Assembly (NCBI RefSeq): GCF_000182565.1
Contig: NW_015971543.1
Coordinates: 1,376,947-1,440,946, forward strand
From: Spizellomyces punctatus DAOM BR117
Lineage: Eukaryota > Chytridiomycota > Chytridiomycetes > Spizellomycetales > Spizellomycetaceae
DNA length: 64,000 nt
Direction of reading: 5' to 3'
In this document: piece by piece, positions 48,464 to 59,266 of the stretch
Position numbering within the stretch: the stretch's first letter is position 1
How the letters are laid out: every line of letters starts with the position of its first letter
Notes under the pieces: model-generated
Seen by the model: the letters and a program-made list of their open reading frames with translations, nothing else
The model's database searches: none
Told to the model about the DNA's origin: nothing
Translations under genes and position numbers: made by a program

Positions 48464-50947
48464 ATGCCGCCCGCGCTTGACACCCACCTCGATGAGGACG
48501 AGCTCGCAGAAATTGACTTCTCCGACATTGAAGAGCGATACCGTGTTGATCTTCCCACCGGCTTCGACACGGTTGTCGTTGTCGACAATGTTCCGGTTGT
48601 CGGAGACGCCAAAAGGGAGAAGCTTCTTACCATGATCCGTAAAATGTTTTCGAATATGGGAGCGATCAAGGATTTGCATATGCCAACTGACCCGAAAACC
48701 GGGGAATCTAAAGGGTTTCTCTTCATTGATTTTGAGACACCTGAAGGAGCGGCAATGGCTGTAAGACACGGCAACGGTACACGGCTGGACAAGAGGCACG
48801 TCCTTGCCGTCAACCGGTTTGACGATATTGAGACGTACACGAGTGTAAGCGACGAATATCAAGAGCCCGAAGAGGAACCTTTTGTGGAGAAGGAGTACAT
48901 GAAGAGCTGGCTCGGGGATCCCCGTGCGCGTGATCAGTGGGTTATGATGAAGGGAGAAGACGTTAGCATTTACTGGAACAACAAAGGCGAGCAGCCTGAT
49001 TTGGTGCACAGCAGAAGCGTAAGTTCTTGTCTTTTGCGCTGTACAGCAGCGTGAACTGTTGGCTGATACGTATTCAATAAACAGAACTGGTCCGACATGT
49101 ACGTCTCTTGGTCGCCCAAAGGTACATACCTTGCAACCTTCCACAAGCAGGGTATCGTCTTGTGGGGAGGTCCAAGCTGGAGCAAAATCGTTCGATTTCC
49201 ACATACCAACGTCAAGCTCATCGACTTCAGCCCCAATGAAAAATACCTGACCACTTGGAGCCATGAGCCTTTTGTAACTCCTGAAGGAGAGCATCATGTA
49301 AGTGATAGATCGTCGTTTTGTTAGTATCTCCGTCAAATGATGATCACACAACACATGAGGAGTTGTATGAGCGCATACCAGCTCCTCGTTGCATGCGAGT
49401 AGAGCTATGTCGCGTGGATTATCAAAAAGAACAGAGATCTGATGACATACGCGGTTATTTCCTATCGCCATTTTCCAAATGAATTAAATCTTGATTCCTT
49501 CTAGCACATTGCGATTTGGGATATTGTTACCGGAAGAAAGCTGCGTACCTTCCCCCTTGAATCGTCAGCGTTAGGTCAACAAGACGGCAAACAGAACACA
49601 GTTAAAATTGACTGGCCTATGTTCAAATGGTCTCACGATGACAAGTACGTTGCCCGTATGTTACCGGACATGATCAGTGTATACGAGACTCCGGGAATGG
49701 GTTTGCTGGATAAGAAGAGCTTCAAGGTGCGCCTCAGGATTGCATTTTGCGATTAACTTCTTCTATAACTGACGTTCTATATGAACAACAGATCCCTGGT
49801 GTCAAGTCATTCGCTTGGTCACCCTCCGACCATATTTTGAGCTACTGGACCCCCGAAAGCGGTAATATCCCAGCGCGTGTCACTTTGACCCAGGTTCCTA
49901 GTCGCAACACCGTCCGAACCAAGAATTTATTCAATGTCATTGATGTAAGTATTTTGCCTTCGTTGGTCGGACCGACAGATTACTCATTGCTGAGTTCAGT
50001 GTAAATTGTACTGGCAATCGGCTGGAGACTACCTCCTCGTCAGAGTTGAACGAGTAAAAACAAAGAAGTCGACCATGACCAACTTTGAGGTGTTCCGCAT
50101 GCGTGAAAAGGATGTGCCTGTTGACGTGTCGGAGATTGACAGCAACATAGAAGTTACCAATATCTTCTGGGAGCCAGCAGGGCCGCGCTTTGCGGTACTA
50201 GCTCAGGAAGGACAAAAGATTCTATGCAACTTTTATCAAATGGTCACAGCCAAGGATACGACAGCGGGAAAGAAAGGAGGCCCATCAGCAACTGACCTTG
50301 CTCAAGGCGTGAAATTGCTCAAGTCGGTAGATGCAAAGGGCACAAATCAGGTGATATGGTCACCGAAAGGACGATTCTGCGTATTAGCGGGTGTTCGGGC
50401 TTTCCAAGGAGAACTTCAATTCTGGGATGTGGATGAGCTCATTTTGATGAACACTGGCGAACATTACATGTGCACAGACGTTGAATGGGACCCTACTGGA
50501 CGATACGTAACCACCTCTGTGTCCTGGTGGCGTGTTCAGAGTGATACTGGTTTTATCATGTGGACATTTACAGGTCAAGTTCTGGCCAAGCAGAGCGTCC
50601 CATTCTTCAAACAATTGTTGTGGCGCCCACGACCACCTATTCTCCTGAGTCCCGAAAAACAAAAGCAAATACGAAAGAATCTCAAAGAGTACAGCAAGCA
50701 ATTTGAGGAGGAGGATGCGGCTCAGACTAAAGCCGTCAGTCGGGAAGTGCTCGAAAAGCGGGTACGCCTTTGGAAGGAGTGGAACGAATATGTCGCTCGT
50801 GTGCGGGACGATTACGAACGTGCAAAGGATCTTCGAACCGATATCTGGGGCTTCGATCCTGAAGAGGTGGATGAAGGAGAAGTTGAGGGTGTTGAGGAAT
50901 GGGTGGAGGAGATCATTGAAGAAACGGAGGAAATCGTGGAAGACTAG
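48464..50947 (+). CDS. Eukaryotic translation initiation factor 3 subunit B
   Basis: Exons 48464-49018, 49085-49297, 49505-49726, 49792-49944, 50000-50947; 696 residues (yeast Prt1 763). An acidic N-terminus leads to an RRM (about 38-120; [10 protein letters not shown] and [12 protein letters not shown]) that binds other eIF3 subunits. A beta-propeller follows: [73 protein letters not shown]. The helical, acidic C-terminus binds eIF3i/g. eIF3b is the scaffold of the factor that loads mRNA on the small ribosomal subunit. Intron 2 (207 bases) is one of the two longest in the window. Confidence 0.95.
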
Positions 50948-51146
50948 AGGCGGCGGGATGCCCAAATTTTTTATGATCTTGCAGGCGTTTGGGATCATAC
51001 AAATATACGCATGATAGAGCACTGGCATGTCTATTCCAAAACCGCAGTGTTTGAGAAATTTCAATGTGATTCGACTCATTCCTAGCGTCCACTTGTATCT
51101 ATTTTGTATGTCAGGTAATGCCCTTTATACATGCAATCCCTTTTCT

Positions 51147-51953
51147 TTACAGATTTCCCTCCAGATCTCCCCATTTCTTCCTCTTCCTCCTATTATCCTT
51201 CGTCTTTGAAAATTCTCTCAGAATCTTTAATCCCATTGCACGCCCGCCTAGACCCCATCTAGCTGCAATCCAGTGTCGTTGTTCGATTTCAACAAATCCC
51301 GTGGATAGTATTATGTATGTCATCCGGTAGTGGCCTTTCCCGAGAACGATGGAGAGGACGTCTGGTAAGATGGCATAGGTGCAGGGTGCTGGATTTGTTA
51401 AAAGGGTCATGGCGGTTTCGAGGTGGTTTCGGAGTGCTGTGATGTACCACAGGAGGATTGTTATGGTTGTCTCAGGTGATGATCGGATGGTTGCTGGGGA
51501 GGGCGACTTTGACGTTGCCCATCCGATTCGGAGAAGAGTTACAGGAAGGTAGACGGGTGGTGATGGAATAGGTGATGGGGGATATTGGAGGGCCAAAGCA
51601 TCATGGCACCATATTGGGTTTCCTTTGTCTGGTTTTCCTTTTCGCACAATTTTGGAGGCGACGTAGCTAGCCAGGATCCGACAAGTCGTTTGGTCAAGCC
51701 AACATGCTGGCCACCTATTATGAAGAATCCCAATTTCCACCGTCCATAGTTCAACTTTTCCGAGTGTCTCGGGATGTGTTGCGATCCATTTTGCTTTGGT
51801 GTGAGGGGAACGGATCAAATGTGATATTCTTCGACTGGTTAACGCGAGATGTCCCAGGGTGATGGGATGTGAAATGTTTAGGATAATCTGTAGGAGGATT
51901 TCTGGTGGTAGGAATGGAAGGGATGGAGTAGATGACAAGTTATGGTGTCCCAT
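51147..51953 (-). CDS. F-box protein
   Basis: 268 residues, single exon. The F-box is near the N-terminus (LPPEILLQIILNISHPITLG followed by LALTSRRISHLI, about residues 15-48). The rest is Leu-rich and helical without recognised repeats; it might fold into ankyrin-like or TPR-like helices, but no consensus is seen. Expected role: Skp1-binding adaptor of an SCF ubiquitin ligase, substrate unknown. It converges on eIF3b, with 199 bases between the stops. Confidence 0.7.
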   Translation of the reverse strand: MGHHNLSSTPSLPFLPPEILLQIILNISHPITLGHLALTSRRISHLIRSPHTKAKWIATHPETLGKVELWTVEIGILHNRWPACWLDQTTCRILASYVASKIVRKGKPDKGNPIWCHDALALQYPPSPIPSPPVYLPVTLLRIGWATSKSPSPATIRSSPETTITILLWYITALRNHLETAMTLLTNPAPCTYAILPDVLSIVLGKGHYRMTYIILSTGFVEIEQRHWIAARWGLGGRAMGLKILREFSKTKDNRRKRKKWGDLEGNL

Positions 51954-52851
51954 TTGCGACAGTTTTTTTGGGTCGATCGAGCTTTGCGATTGCCGACAAG
52001 GTAGTTCAGATTGGCTTACGTGACTGTCCGCTTCATGTCGGGCCTACCAGGACGCAGCTCTTGGTTTCTCTCCCGCGCGATTTCGTACCGTTGGTTGAGG
52101 CAGTGAACTGGGAACAAATATGGCTGGACGTCTATAGTACATGTAGCGACAGTTGACAACGGACAAATATTAATATACACGCGATCTGTATAGATGCCAG
52201 TGTGGGCACCGGGGCAACCTACTGCAGATAACGACAGGAAAGATGTAGCAGGAAGCGTAAGGCTGTCAAAACGCTTGTTGCCATGTATCGCACAAGGAGG
52301 GACCGCTGATGAAAACGTGTCAACCTTATTACAGTTGGGTCAAGCCATCAAACCACAAGGTTCTTGTTCTTCTGACAAACAACCATGGTTCGACATTTTC
52401 TCCAAGAATAAGGGATGTGTGATCGGTTAGCAGGCAGGTATTGTGCTCAGTGGCCTTTCAAGTATCCTTCTCCTCGGTTGAGTACCTGGAGCTTTATTTT
52501 CCACAATCCGCTGAATGTGACAGCTTGGGTTAATTCCTTTTACAATAGCATCTAGCGACTTCCATGGCAGTCCATGGCAGTCCGTGGTCAACGGCACAAC
52601 TGCAGTCAACCTACAAAGGATAGGTGACATACGCAAACCTGCCAGTGATGATTTTGTGGATAAGATGGGCTTGTTTTACGTAAAAACTTTGGTCTCTCAA
52701 AACTGAATAATCGCGTCATGGTTCATGTACAGAGAGGCCTGCGTAAAAACTACCTACAAGCTGATTCCCTTCGTCCATATTCACACAGAGCAGCGCAAAG
52801 AATTCTTGATACCACCAGAATCTCAGCTTTCAATCACTCCATACTCACGCC
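51954..52851. other. Intergenic
   Basis: 898 bases upstream of the F-box and LEA-like genes (divergent). Short frames only. A small tandem repeat with unit TCCATGGCAG occurs near 52558-52590. Confidence 0.45.
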
Positions 52852-53247
52852 ATGGCTTCTCTAACATCGATCCGCCGCTTCACGACAACCTCTCTTGCCT
52901 TCAACAAAAATCCTTTAAAGCATCCCATCAAATCCGCTGCAGAAGCCGTGAAAAATGCAGCACAAGCCTTCAAAGAAGACGGTTCAATTGGAAAGCAGTT
53001 TACTACAGAGGGCGCGGTTGGCGGTACCGCCGAGAAAGTAGCAGAAACCACCGAACATCTGGCGAAAAAGGTTGAACAGAATCCTGATGAGGCCAAAGAG
53101 GAGGCAAAGCGAGCTGCCGAAAAGGCAAAGCATGAGACTAAACGCTCTGCTGAGGATACAGCGAACAAGGCGAGGAGGACCACCGAGGAACTGCGGGAGA
53201 AAGCCAAAGATGCTATTGCGACAGATCCCGGCTTCAGGAGGGTTTAG
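52852..53247 (+). CDS. Small mitochondrial LEA-like protein
   Basis: 131 residues, single exon. The N-terminus (MASLTSIRRFTTTSLAF) is a typical mitochondrial presequence. The rest is highly hydrophilic, Ala/Lys/Glu-rich and helical with repeated AKE/EAK-type segments, and includes the phrase GSIGKQFTTEGAVGGTAEK common in small fungal mitochondrial proteins of this kind. It resembles group 3 LEA proteins, which protect membranes and proteins during drying, but precise function is unknown. The DUF1295 gene begins 346 bases later on the same strand. Confidence 0.7.
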   Translation: MASLTSIRRFTTTSLAFNKNPLKHPIKSAAEAVKNAAQAFKEDGSIGKQFTTEGAVGGTAEKVAETTEHLAKKVEQNPDEAKEEAKRAAEKAKHETKRSAEDTANKARRTTEELREKAKDAIATDPGFRRV

Positions 53248-53593
53248 GGAGACAACATTTTGTGAGATTATACTGCATACATTGCAATTCCCAATCTGTA
53301 CATGGCTTTCTGAATACTTGAGGTCATTCTGCTTGTATTGCTTGATGTCGATTCCTTTGAACTCTTTCCGACTGTTATGTAATATACTCAGTATGGCGCA
53401 GTCATGGTGTAATTTATCCCCAAACGGTCGATCTCCCTCCTTCGTGTTTCTCCGCTCTTTCGTGTTCGTTTGAGGCTTTTTGTCCGCCAGTGCAGCATGA
53501 CGCATTAACATCAACAACCTTATTTCAAGCAGACCGCTGTCGCCTTTCATTGAGTTCACCCCACCAGACGTCCTCTGTATATTCATTGCTATT
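53248..53593. other. Intergenic
   Basis: 346 bases between two plus-strand genes. No gene or clear TATA box. Confidence 0.5.
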
Positions 53594-54556
53594 ATGGGCC
53601 CCGCTGGAGAGACTCTGCTCACCGTCCTCATTCTGGACTATGCCATTCAGCTCGCCTTTTACCTGATATCCGCCCCGCTAAAGACAGAAAAGCTGTACGA
53701 TGCGTCTGGAGCATTGACTTTCTTTGCATGCACGCTCACTGCACTGCTCTGGCGACGAGATGGGCAGAGTCTGGACGATTTGTCGGCTAGGCAGATCTTG
53801 GTTGCGGTGCTGGTGATCGTGTGGTGCCTGCGACTAGGAACCTTTCTGGCGATTCGGTGCGTACAGAATTACTCTATATAGTCAGAACTATGTTTATGCT
53901 AAGTTCATTTTTCACGTTAGAGTGTCAAAAACAGAGGACAAGCGGTTCGAAAAATTCAAACATAACCCGATCAAATTCTCAGTCGTGTGGTTCATGCAGG
54001 CATTTTGGGTGTTCATGACCGCCTTTCCAGTTTACATTGTTCTGGGAAACCCTAGCAAAAGCCAACGATCCTTTGGTGCCTCTGATATTATTGGCCTTAT
54101 AATTTGGGTGTACGGATTCGTCGTTGAAGTCGTGGCGGATTCCCAAAAGTTTCGATTCAAGAACCGCCACCCCAGAGACTTTGTTAGTACTGGCATATGG
54201 CGCTACTCTCGCTATGCCAACTACAATGGTGAGATCTTCCTCTGGATCGGAATGTTTATCCTCTGTGCACGAGGATTTGAAGAAGGGTGGCAGTGGGTCT
54301 CGATCATATCCCCGATTTTCGTGGCCTGCTTGATTATCTTTGTCAGTGGGGTAAAACTGTCCGAGCAAGCGGCGGCGGAAAAGTACGGTGATCGCGAAGG
54401 TATGTGAGACGTGGTTGATAGCACTTGAATATTTAACCAAGAACTCATCCAATGTCTATAGACTATCAATTGTATAGGGCGCAAACGAGTAAATTCTTTT
54501 TGTGGCCACCAAAGAACATTAAGTCGAAGGTAACAGACCAACAGGCAGCTGTTTAG
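53594..54556 (+). CDS. DUF1295 steroid-reductase-like membrane protein
   Basis: Exons 53594-53856, 53921-54399, 54462-54556; 278 residues. Several membrane helices are spread along the protein. The conserved end of the DUF1295 family is present: FVSTGIWRYSRYANYNGEIFLW, preceded by ADSQKFRFK, and a short C-terminal DYQLYRAQTSKF. The family is distantly related to 5-alpha-reductases and other NADPH-dependent steroid or isoprenoid reductases; the substrate here is unknown. It has no signal peptide distinct from the first helix. Confidence 0.88.
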
Positions 54557-57038
54557 CCATGTACTTAGATCCTGATACGGTTGTTATGCTATAGTCCACG
54601 TAGGCCAATAGTGTCGATAAGAGAATAATGATCTTACATACTAGTAAAACTACTGCGTTTGTTCATGTCTCATACATAAGCTCCCCCATGGCTTGAATTC
54701 GCTGTGAATTATGCCGATCATGAGCTGGTTCATGAGATCGGGAGCATATCACGTGATTGTAGCTGCGCCACACCTTTTATTTCTTTTTAAACGAGCCCAT
54801 CTTCGATCGTAGCTCACTTGTCGTCTTTACCTCCTAGCGGAACTGGTTGGATACAAGAGCATCCATGCTTTCCATGTCGCCCGATCCAGATCCTTTCTAG
54901 GCGGATATGACGATACTGGAGATAGTATGTGACTCCTGCTTTTGTGTGGATCTCGCCATCTGCTGGGCACACTTTGCGCTTGAGACCATTGGGTAAGTCC
55001 ACACATCTGTTTTCTGCCCTGTGCTACCATTTCCATGAGGAAAAGATGACCTATACGATCGGAAAGCCCCATGTCGATATTAGTCATTAGAAAAGTTTCA
55101 GCCTTGTCTGAGAAATCGTAGCCTAGAGCTTGAATGTTTGCATATGAGTATCAGTCGGCTAACGTGTTTGTTTTGTGTACGTTAGAGCGTTGAAAAGGTG
55201 ATACCTTTCAGCGAAGCGATACTGGTGAGTTGATATTTTTTGTATGGGAGGAATTGGGGAATGATGAAGTCATATAGACGGGCGGACGGAAAGGTGTCTT
55301 ACAAGCACCATTTATCATGTCGAATGTCTATTTGCTGACCCTTGCGTATTGGGCGAATTGTCGACTCTCTTTGTTATGAGATACTAATAAGGTCATTCTT
55401 CTCGCTCAAAGGTTGACACCTAGATATCACTCGCCGACTGGTGCCTCCGAGATGTCTTGCCATAGCTTACGGTAAGTGTCTCAAATGTCAAAACTGATGG
55501 ATGTTGGGTTGGGCGCTTTGAAATGATTAGTGCGTTTACGTCTGCAAAGCCAGACCAAATCATGGTGAATAAAAAACGTTCGGTTCATCAATGATCAAAG
55601 CGAATGGTTTCGGATTGTTTTATAAAACTTTCACTCTGCCTTGTAACTAATGGTTTCTTGTCTTTCTTTCTTTGAAGCAGGTACGTGGTCAACATTTTGT
55701 TGTGATAGTATTAGCTATTAGAGTTTGCAGACACAAATGTTTACAATAAAATGGACGAGCTATCACCTGATAAAGCGGACTTGTGTGTGTTTCATCATCT
55801 TTTCCCTTGCAGCCCTGTTGGTAGATGCTCGAACCACGACGCTTCCGTCTTGGTGTACAGCAAAGGAGGCAATACGTTGGTGACAATTCATGGCATAGCT
55901 TTGACATTGCAGAGTTACTTGCTGATACCTGAGCGGCGCCATATGGATGTCTTGGAATTCATTGCATCAAGGGTTCGTTCATGCCCAATCAACTGTAGGT
56001 AAAATCTCTTTTGGATTGTGTGATGTAGCGCTGATTGAATGCAACTTCCCCACCAAGAACCCCTGGACACACGGTTTTTTTTTTTTTTTTTTCAAAGCTT
56101 GAGGACCGTTCTGTAGGGATCTTTTAGCGTTATGAAAAGGAATGACTGTCTGGTAACTCTTGGCTCCGATGGAGACATGGAGGGGAGGCTCACCGCTCTT
56201 GTGACTGATCGTTCCTTTGCCTTGCAACTTTATATAAAGATGCATTTGCAAAAGACTTACACCATCGCTAGTCTTGACCGGTTCCGTTGATTTCGCCTGA
56301 CCAAATTCCAGGTAAATTGTTGTTGGATTCTTATTCCCGTCGTGGTAAATGCGACTGAAAAGCCCACTTTCGAATTGGAGCCGCTTTTTGTGGAATGCCA
56401 CAAGTTACTCAAATCATTTTTCTTCTCCTGTCTCTCCCCCCAAAAGCAAACAGCCCAAAAGCACAGCCAAAAGACAAAAAATCAACATTTGCTCACCTGA
56501 TGGAGAAATCACTCTTCACCCCACCTTGCCTAATGCAGATTATGTTCACAAAATAAACGGGCGAAATAGTCATTTCTTAAAGGTCCCACAAAGTTTTGAT
56601 GGAACACACAATTGTCCAAAGGTGTGAGATCTTCATCATCTTGCAAAACGCGTTGAACCGCTAGACTTGTTTTTTTTTTTTTCCTTCTGTGCGTTTCTGG
56701 CACACTTCCGCTTCCAAAGGGATTTTGAAGAAGAAAAAATAAAGTGAACAGAAGGGGGACAAACGGTGCCGCAAAAGGGAAACTCACCACAAAAGAGAAA
56801 TATATGACTTGTTAAGAAAAAAAAAAACCATAAGTAACATTACTCCCAATGGTTTTGTTTGAGTTGCAAGCTGTGCAATTGTTTCACTAGTTGAGAGACT
56901 GGACCATTTTTCTTTTTATTCCTCTGAACCTCATCATTTCCCCCACGAAACTCTACATTCTGGAGGGCTTTTAGTGTGCTTTTTAAGTTTTCTTTATGGA
57001 CGTTTGTCGTCTACGATAGCCCCTCATCTCCACCAGCT
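54557..57038. other. Gene-poor 2.5-kb region
   Basis: Only short frames. A minus-strand frame at 55002-54814 has a cysteine pattern but no recognisable domain. The region 55180-55450 has GTGAGT/ATAG pairs that resemble splice sites, but no coding exons fit. A poly-T tract lies at 56075-56092. Nothing is called. Confidence 0.4.
56075..56092. repeat. Poly-T tract (18 T)
   Basis: Eighteen T on the plus strand in the gene-poor region upstream of the Frizzled-like gene. Confidence 0.8.
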
Positions 57039-58900
57039 ATGGCTCAAAGCAACAGCACCGCAGCCTTTCGGTGCCCATATCCTTTTACAACCTTTGTGGG
57101 ATCAACAGCGAACCCAGGCTGCTTTGATTTGCCGGGAGGGAAATGTTGCTTGGTATGTATGGTTTGCCATAATGTAGCTGTTTGGAATCAGAGGATATGT
57201 TTTTGCTAAAGTTGTCCTGATATTTGTAGCCATGCCCGAAAGCGGACTACTTTTATCCTCCTGGGTAAGCTCGCTTAGAAAAAAGGAGCACACTGGACTC
57301 GAGGCTCACATGAAAACTTTGTTACAGGCAACAGGATTCGATCATGACAATGTACCAAGTCTTTTTCGCCATCTCGTTCGCCTGTGCCCTCTTCATCTGC
57401 ACTACCTACATCCTCCTGCCGGGACGAAGACGGTATCAAGGATTTCTCATCCTAATCAACAACATTGGATTGGCTCTGTATACGGGCTCATCTCTCATAG
57501 CTCTACCCAATCCCAAAAAGACCGTCCAGTGTGCAGCCGACGGACTGACAGATGCCAATTGGGATAACAACACCAGGTGTGCTGTGCAGGGAACAATGTT
57601 TGTCTTGGGGACGCACATGTGTCTATGGGCTGCTCTGGCCATTATGATCAACCTTCATGTGGTAAGTTGAATGCGCGCGATCATTGGTGTATGATCAACG
57701 AACATGTTGGCTCACCCTACCGCCAGAATGTCGTCTGGCGAAGTAAAATTCTGGAACGCTATTCAATCCTCGTTTATTCTACCATCATCTTGATTTCCGT
57801 CGGCCTTGCTGTCATTCCTGTCATTCAACGAGACATTGAAGCTCAACCTGGATTCCTCTGTGCAGTTTCAGCCGATGTGGTCAATCAGATATTTTTCTAT
57901 CCACAAAGCGTTGCAGTTGGTGGTATACTACTACTCCACATTGCCACTGGCTGCTGGATGTTTGCTGTCAGTCGGCGAGTGTCGGATGGAAAGAAAAACT
58001 GGAAAAAGTGGGTGAGAAAGCAGATTCGAATGCAGTGGCGACCGGCAGCGTTTACTGCACTGTCTCAGGCGGCGTGGTTCGCATTTTTCGTAAGTTTTGC
58101 TTGCTTTTTTTTTCGCGCAGCTTTTGATCGTTTGTTCCTAACGGAGACTGTTTAACAATCACTAGATCGTCTACCGCACCAACTATGACAAGATCAAAAA
58201 TCATGTCACGAGTGAAACTCCCTGGATTCGGGCATGGGTGTTCTGTATCCTACAAGTGAACTCAACGGAGGGACCGGCAAAGTGCCAAAGCATTGCAGCA
58301 CCTTACGTTCCAGGCTTGGGCGGAGCGGCCTTTGGAGTTAGCATTGGTATCCTCATTGGAGTATTCAATTCACTCGTTCTTATATCTCCTCAAATTATGC
58401 GGGAGTGGAGGGAATATCTGGGATTCGCGAGACCTATGTCACGGGCCACATCGTTGTCCAGTGGTACCGATTTTGAAATGTCTGTCAGCGATGGAAAAGA
58501 CGGAGCAAAGTCCGGATCAACCTACCCAGTAACTCGCCAACCAAGCCAAACAGCTCCTATCGAGGAGGCCGGAAAGCGCACGCGGACAAGCTCAGAAGCC
58601 TCGTTCAATCTATCTAGTACCGTAGAATCACGCTCCCCATCCCCACCCGCTACTCCCACATCCACGACCCCAATCATCAGTAGCAAACGCACACGTCCCG
58701 GCGTAGAATTCGCCGATACACATCTGAACCTCCCATCGTCACGACCCATTTTGCGTTTAGATCCCATAGCTCCCCCACGAGGTGCACCGTCGATACTAAC
58801 GGATAGATTGCAGTATCCAGCACCTGTCGATATAGATACCCGTGTATCTGGGGATAGCACTGGACCCGGTGGGCGATATACCAAACCTGACGGATGGTGA
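57039..58900 (+). CDS. Frizzled/Smoothened-like seven-transmembrane receptor without CRD
   Basis: Exons 57039-57152, 57230-57264, 57328-57661, 57727-58089, 58166-58900; 526 residues. The extracellular part is short, about 50 residues with a few Cys (CPYPF, GCFDLPGGKCCL, PCPK), far too small for the Frizzled cysteine-rich ligand domain. The membrane region fits Frizzled-like receptors: FAISFACALFICTTYILL, FLILINNIGLALYTGSSLIA, a Cys-bearing loop, MFVLGTHMCLWAALAIMINL, and later VYSTIILISVGLAVIPVI and others. The C-terminal tail (about 150 residues) is Ser/Thr/Pro-rich, a likely regulatory site. It resembles the Fsl-type receptors of Dictyostelium and fungi. The ligand and G-protein link are unknown. 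Confidence 0.82.
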
Positions 58901-59266
58901 TAATTGATAGAGCGTCTTGTGTAAATTTTGAAAGCTTGAATGGACCTGTAGAATAGAGAGGGAGGGAGGAAGTCGAGCAACAGACTACCATGTCAGGTTG
59001 CGGGCGACTTGATGTTTGTTTATCGTTTCTTGTTTTGCTGTAGTTGGTAATTAGACGTCGTCGACAGTTTTATGCACATTACTTGTTTACCAATAATAGT
59101 GTGTGACTGCATGTCCAGTAGGATTGTCCTCCTCAGGCGTGTTGTCTATTCTGGATTTAGATATAGAATACATGAACACAAATAAGAAAAACTATACAGT
59201 AAATTCAAGTAGCATAACACCAAAAAATGGAAACGATTGTTCAGTTATGCTCTCCTATCCTAAGTC
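58901..59266. other. Intergenic between convergent genes
   Basis: 366 bases between the stops of the Frizzled-like receptor (plus) and calcium pump (minus). No gene seen. Confidence 0.5.

Noticed and set aside
55979-56401. 140-codon minus-strand frame with a Lys run
   Set aside because: The Lys run is the poly-T tract; no domain, and no splice-consistent extension.
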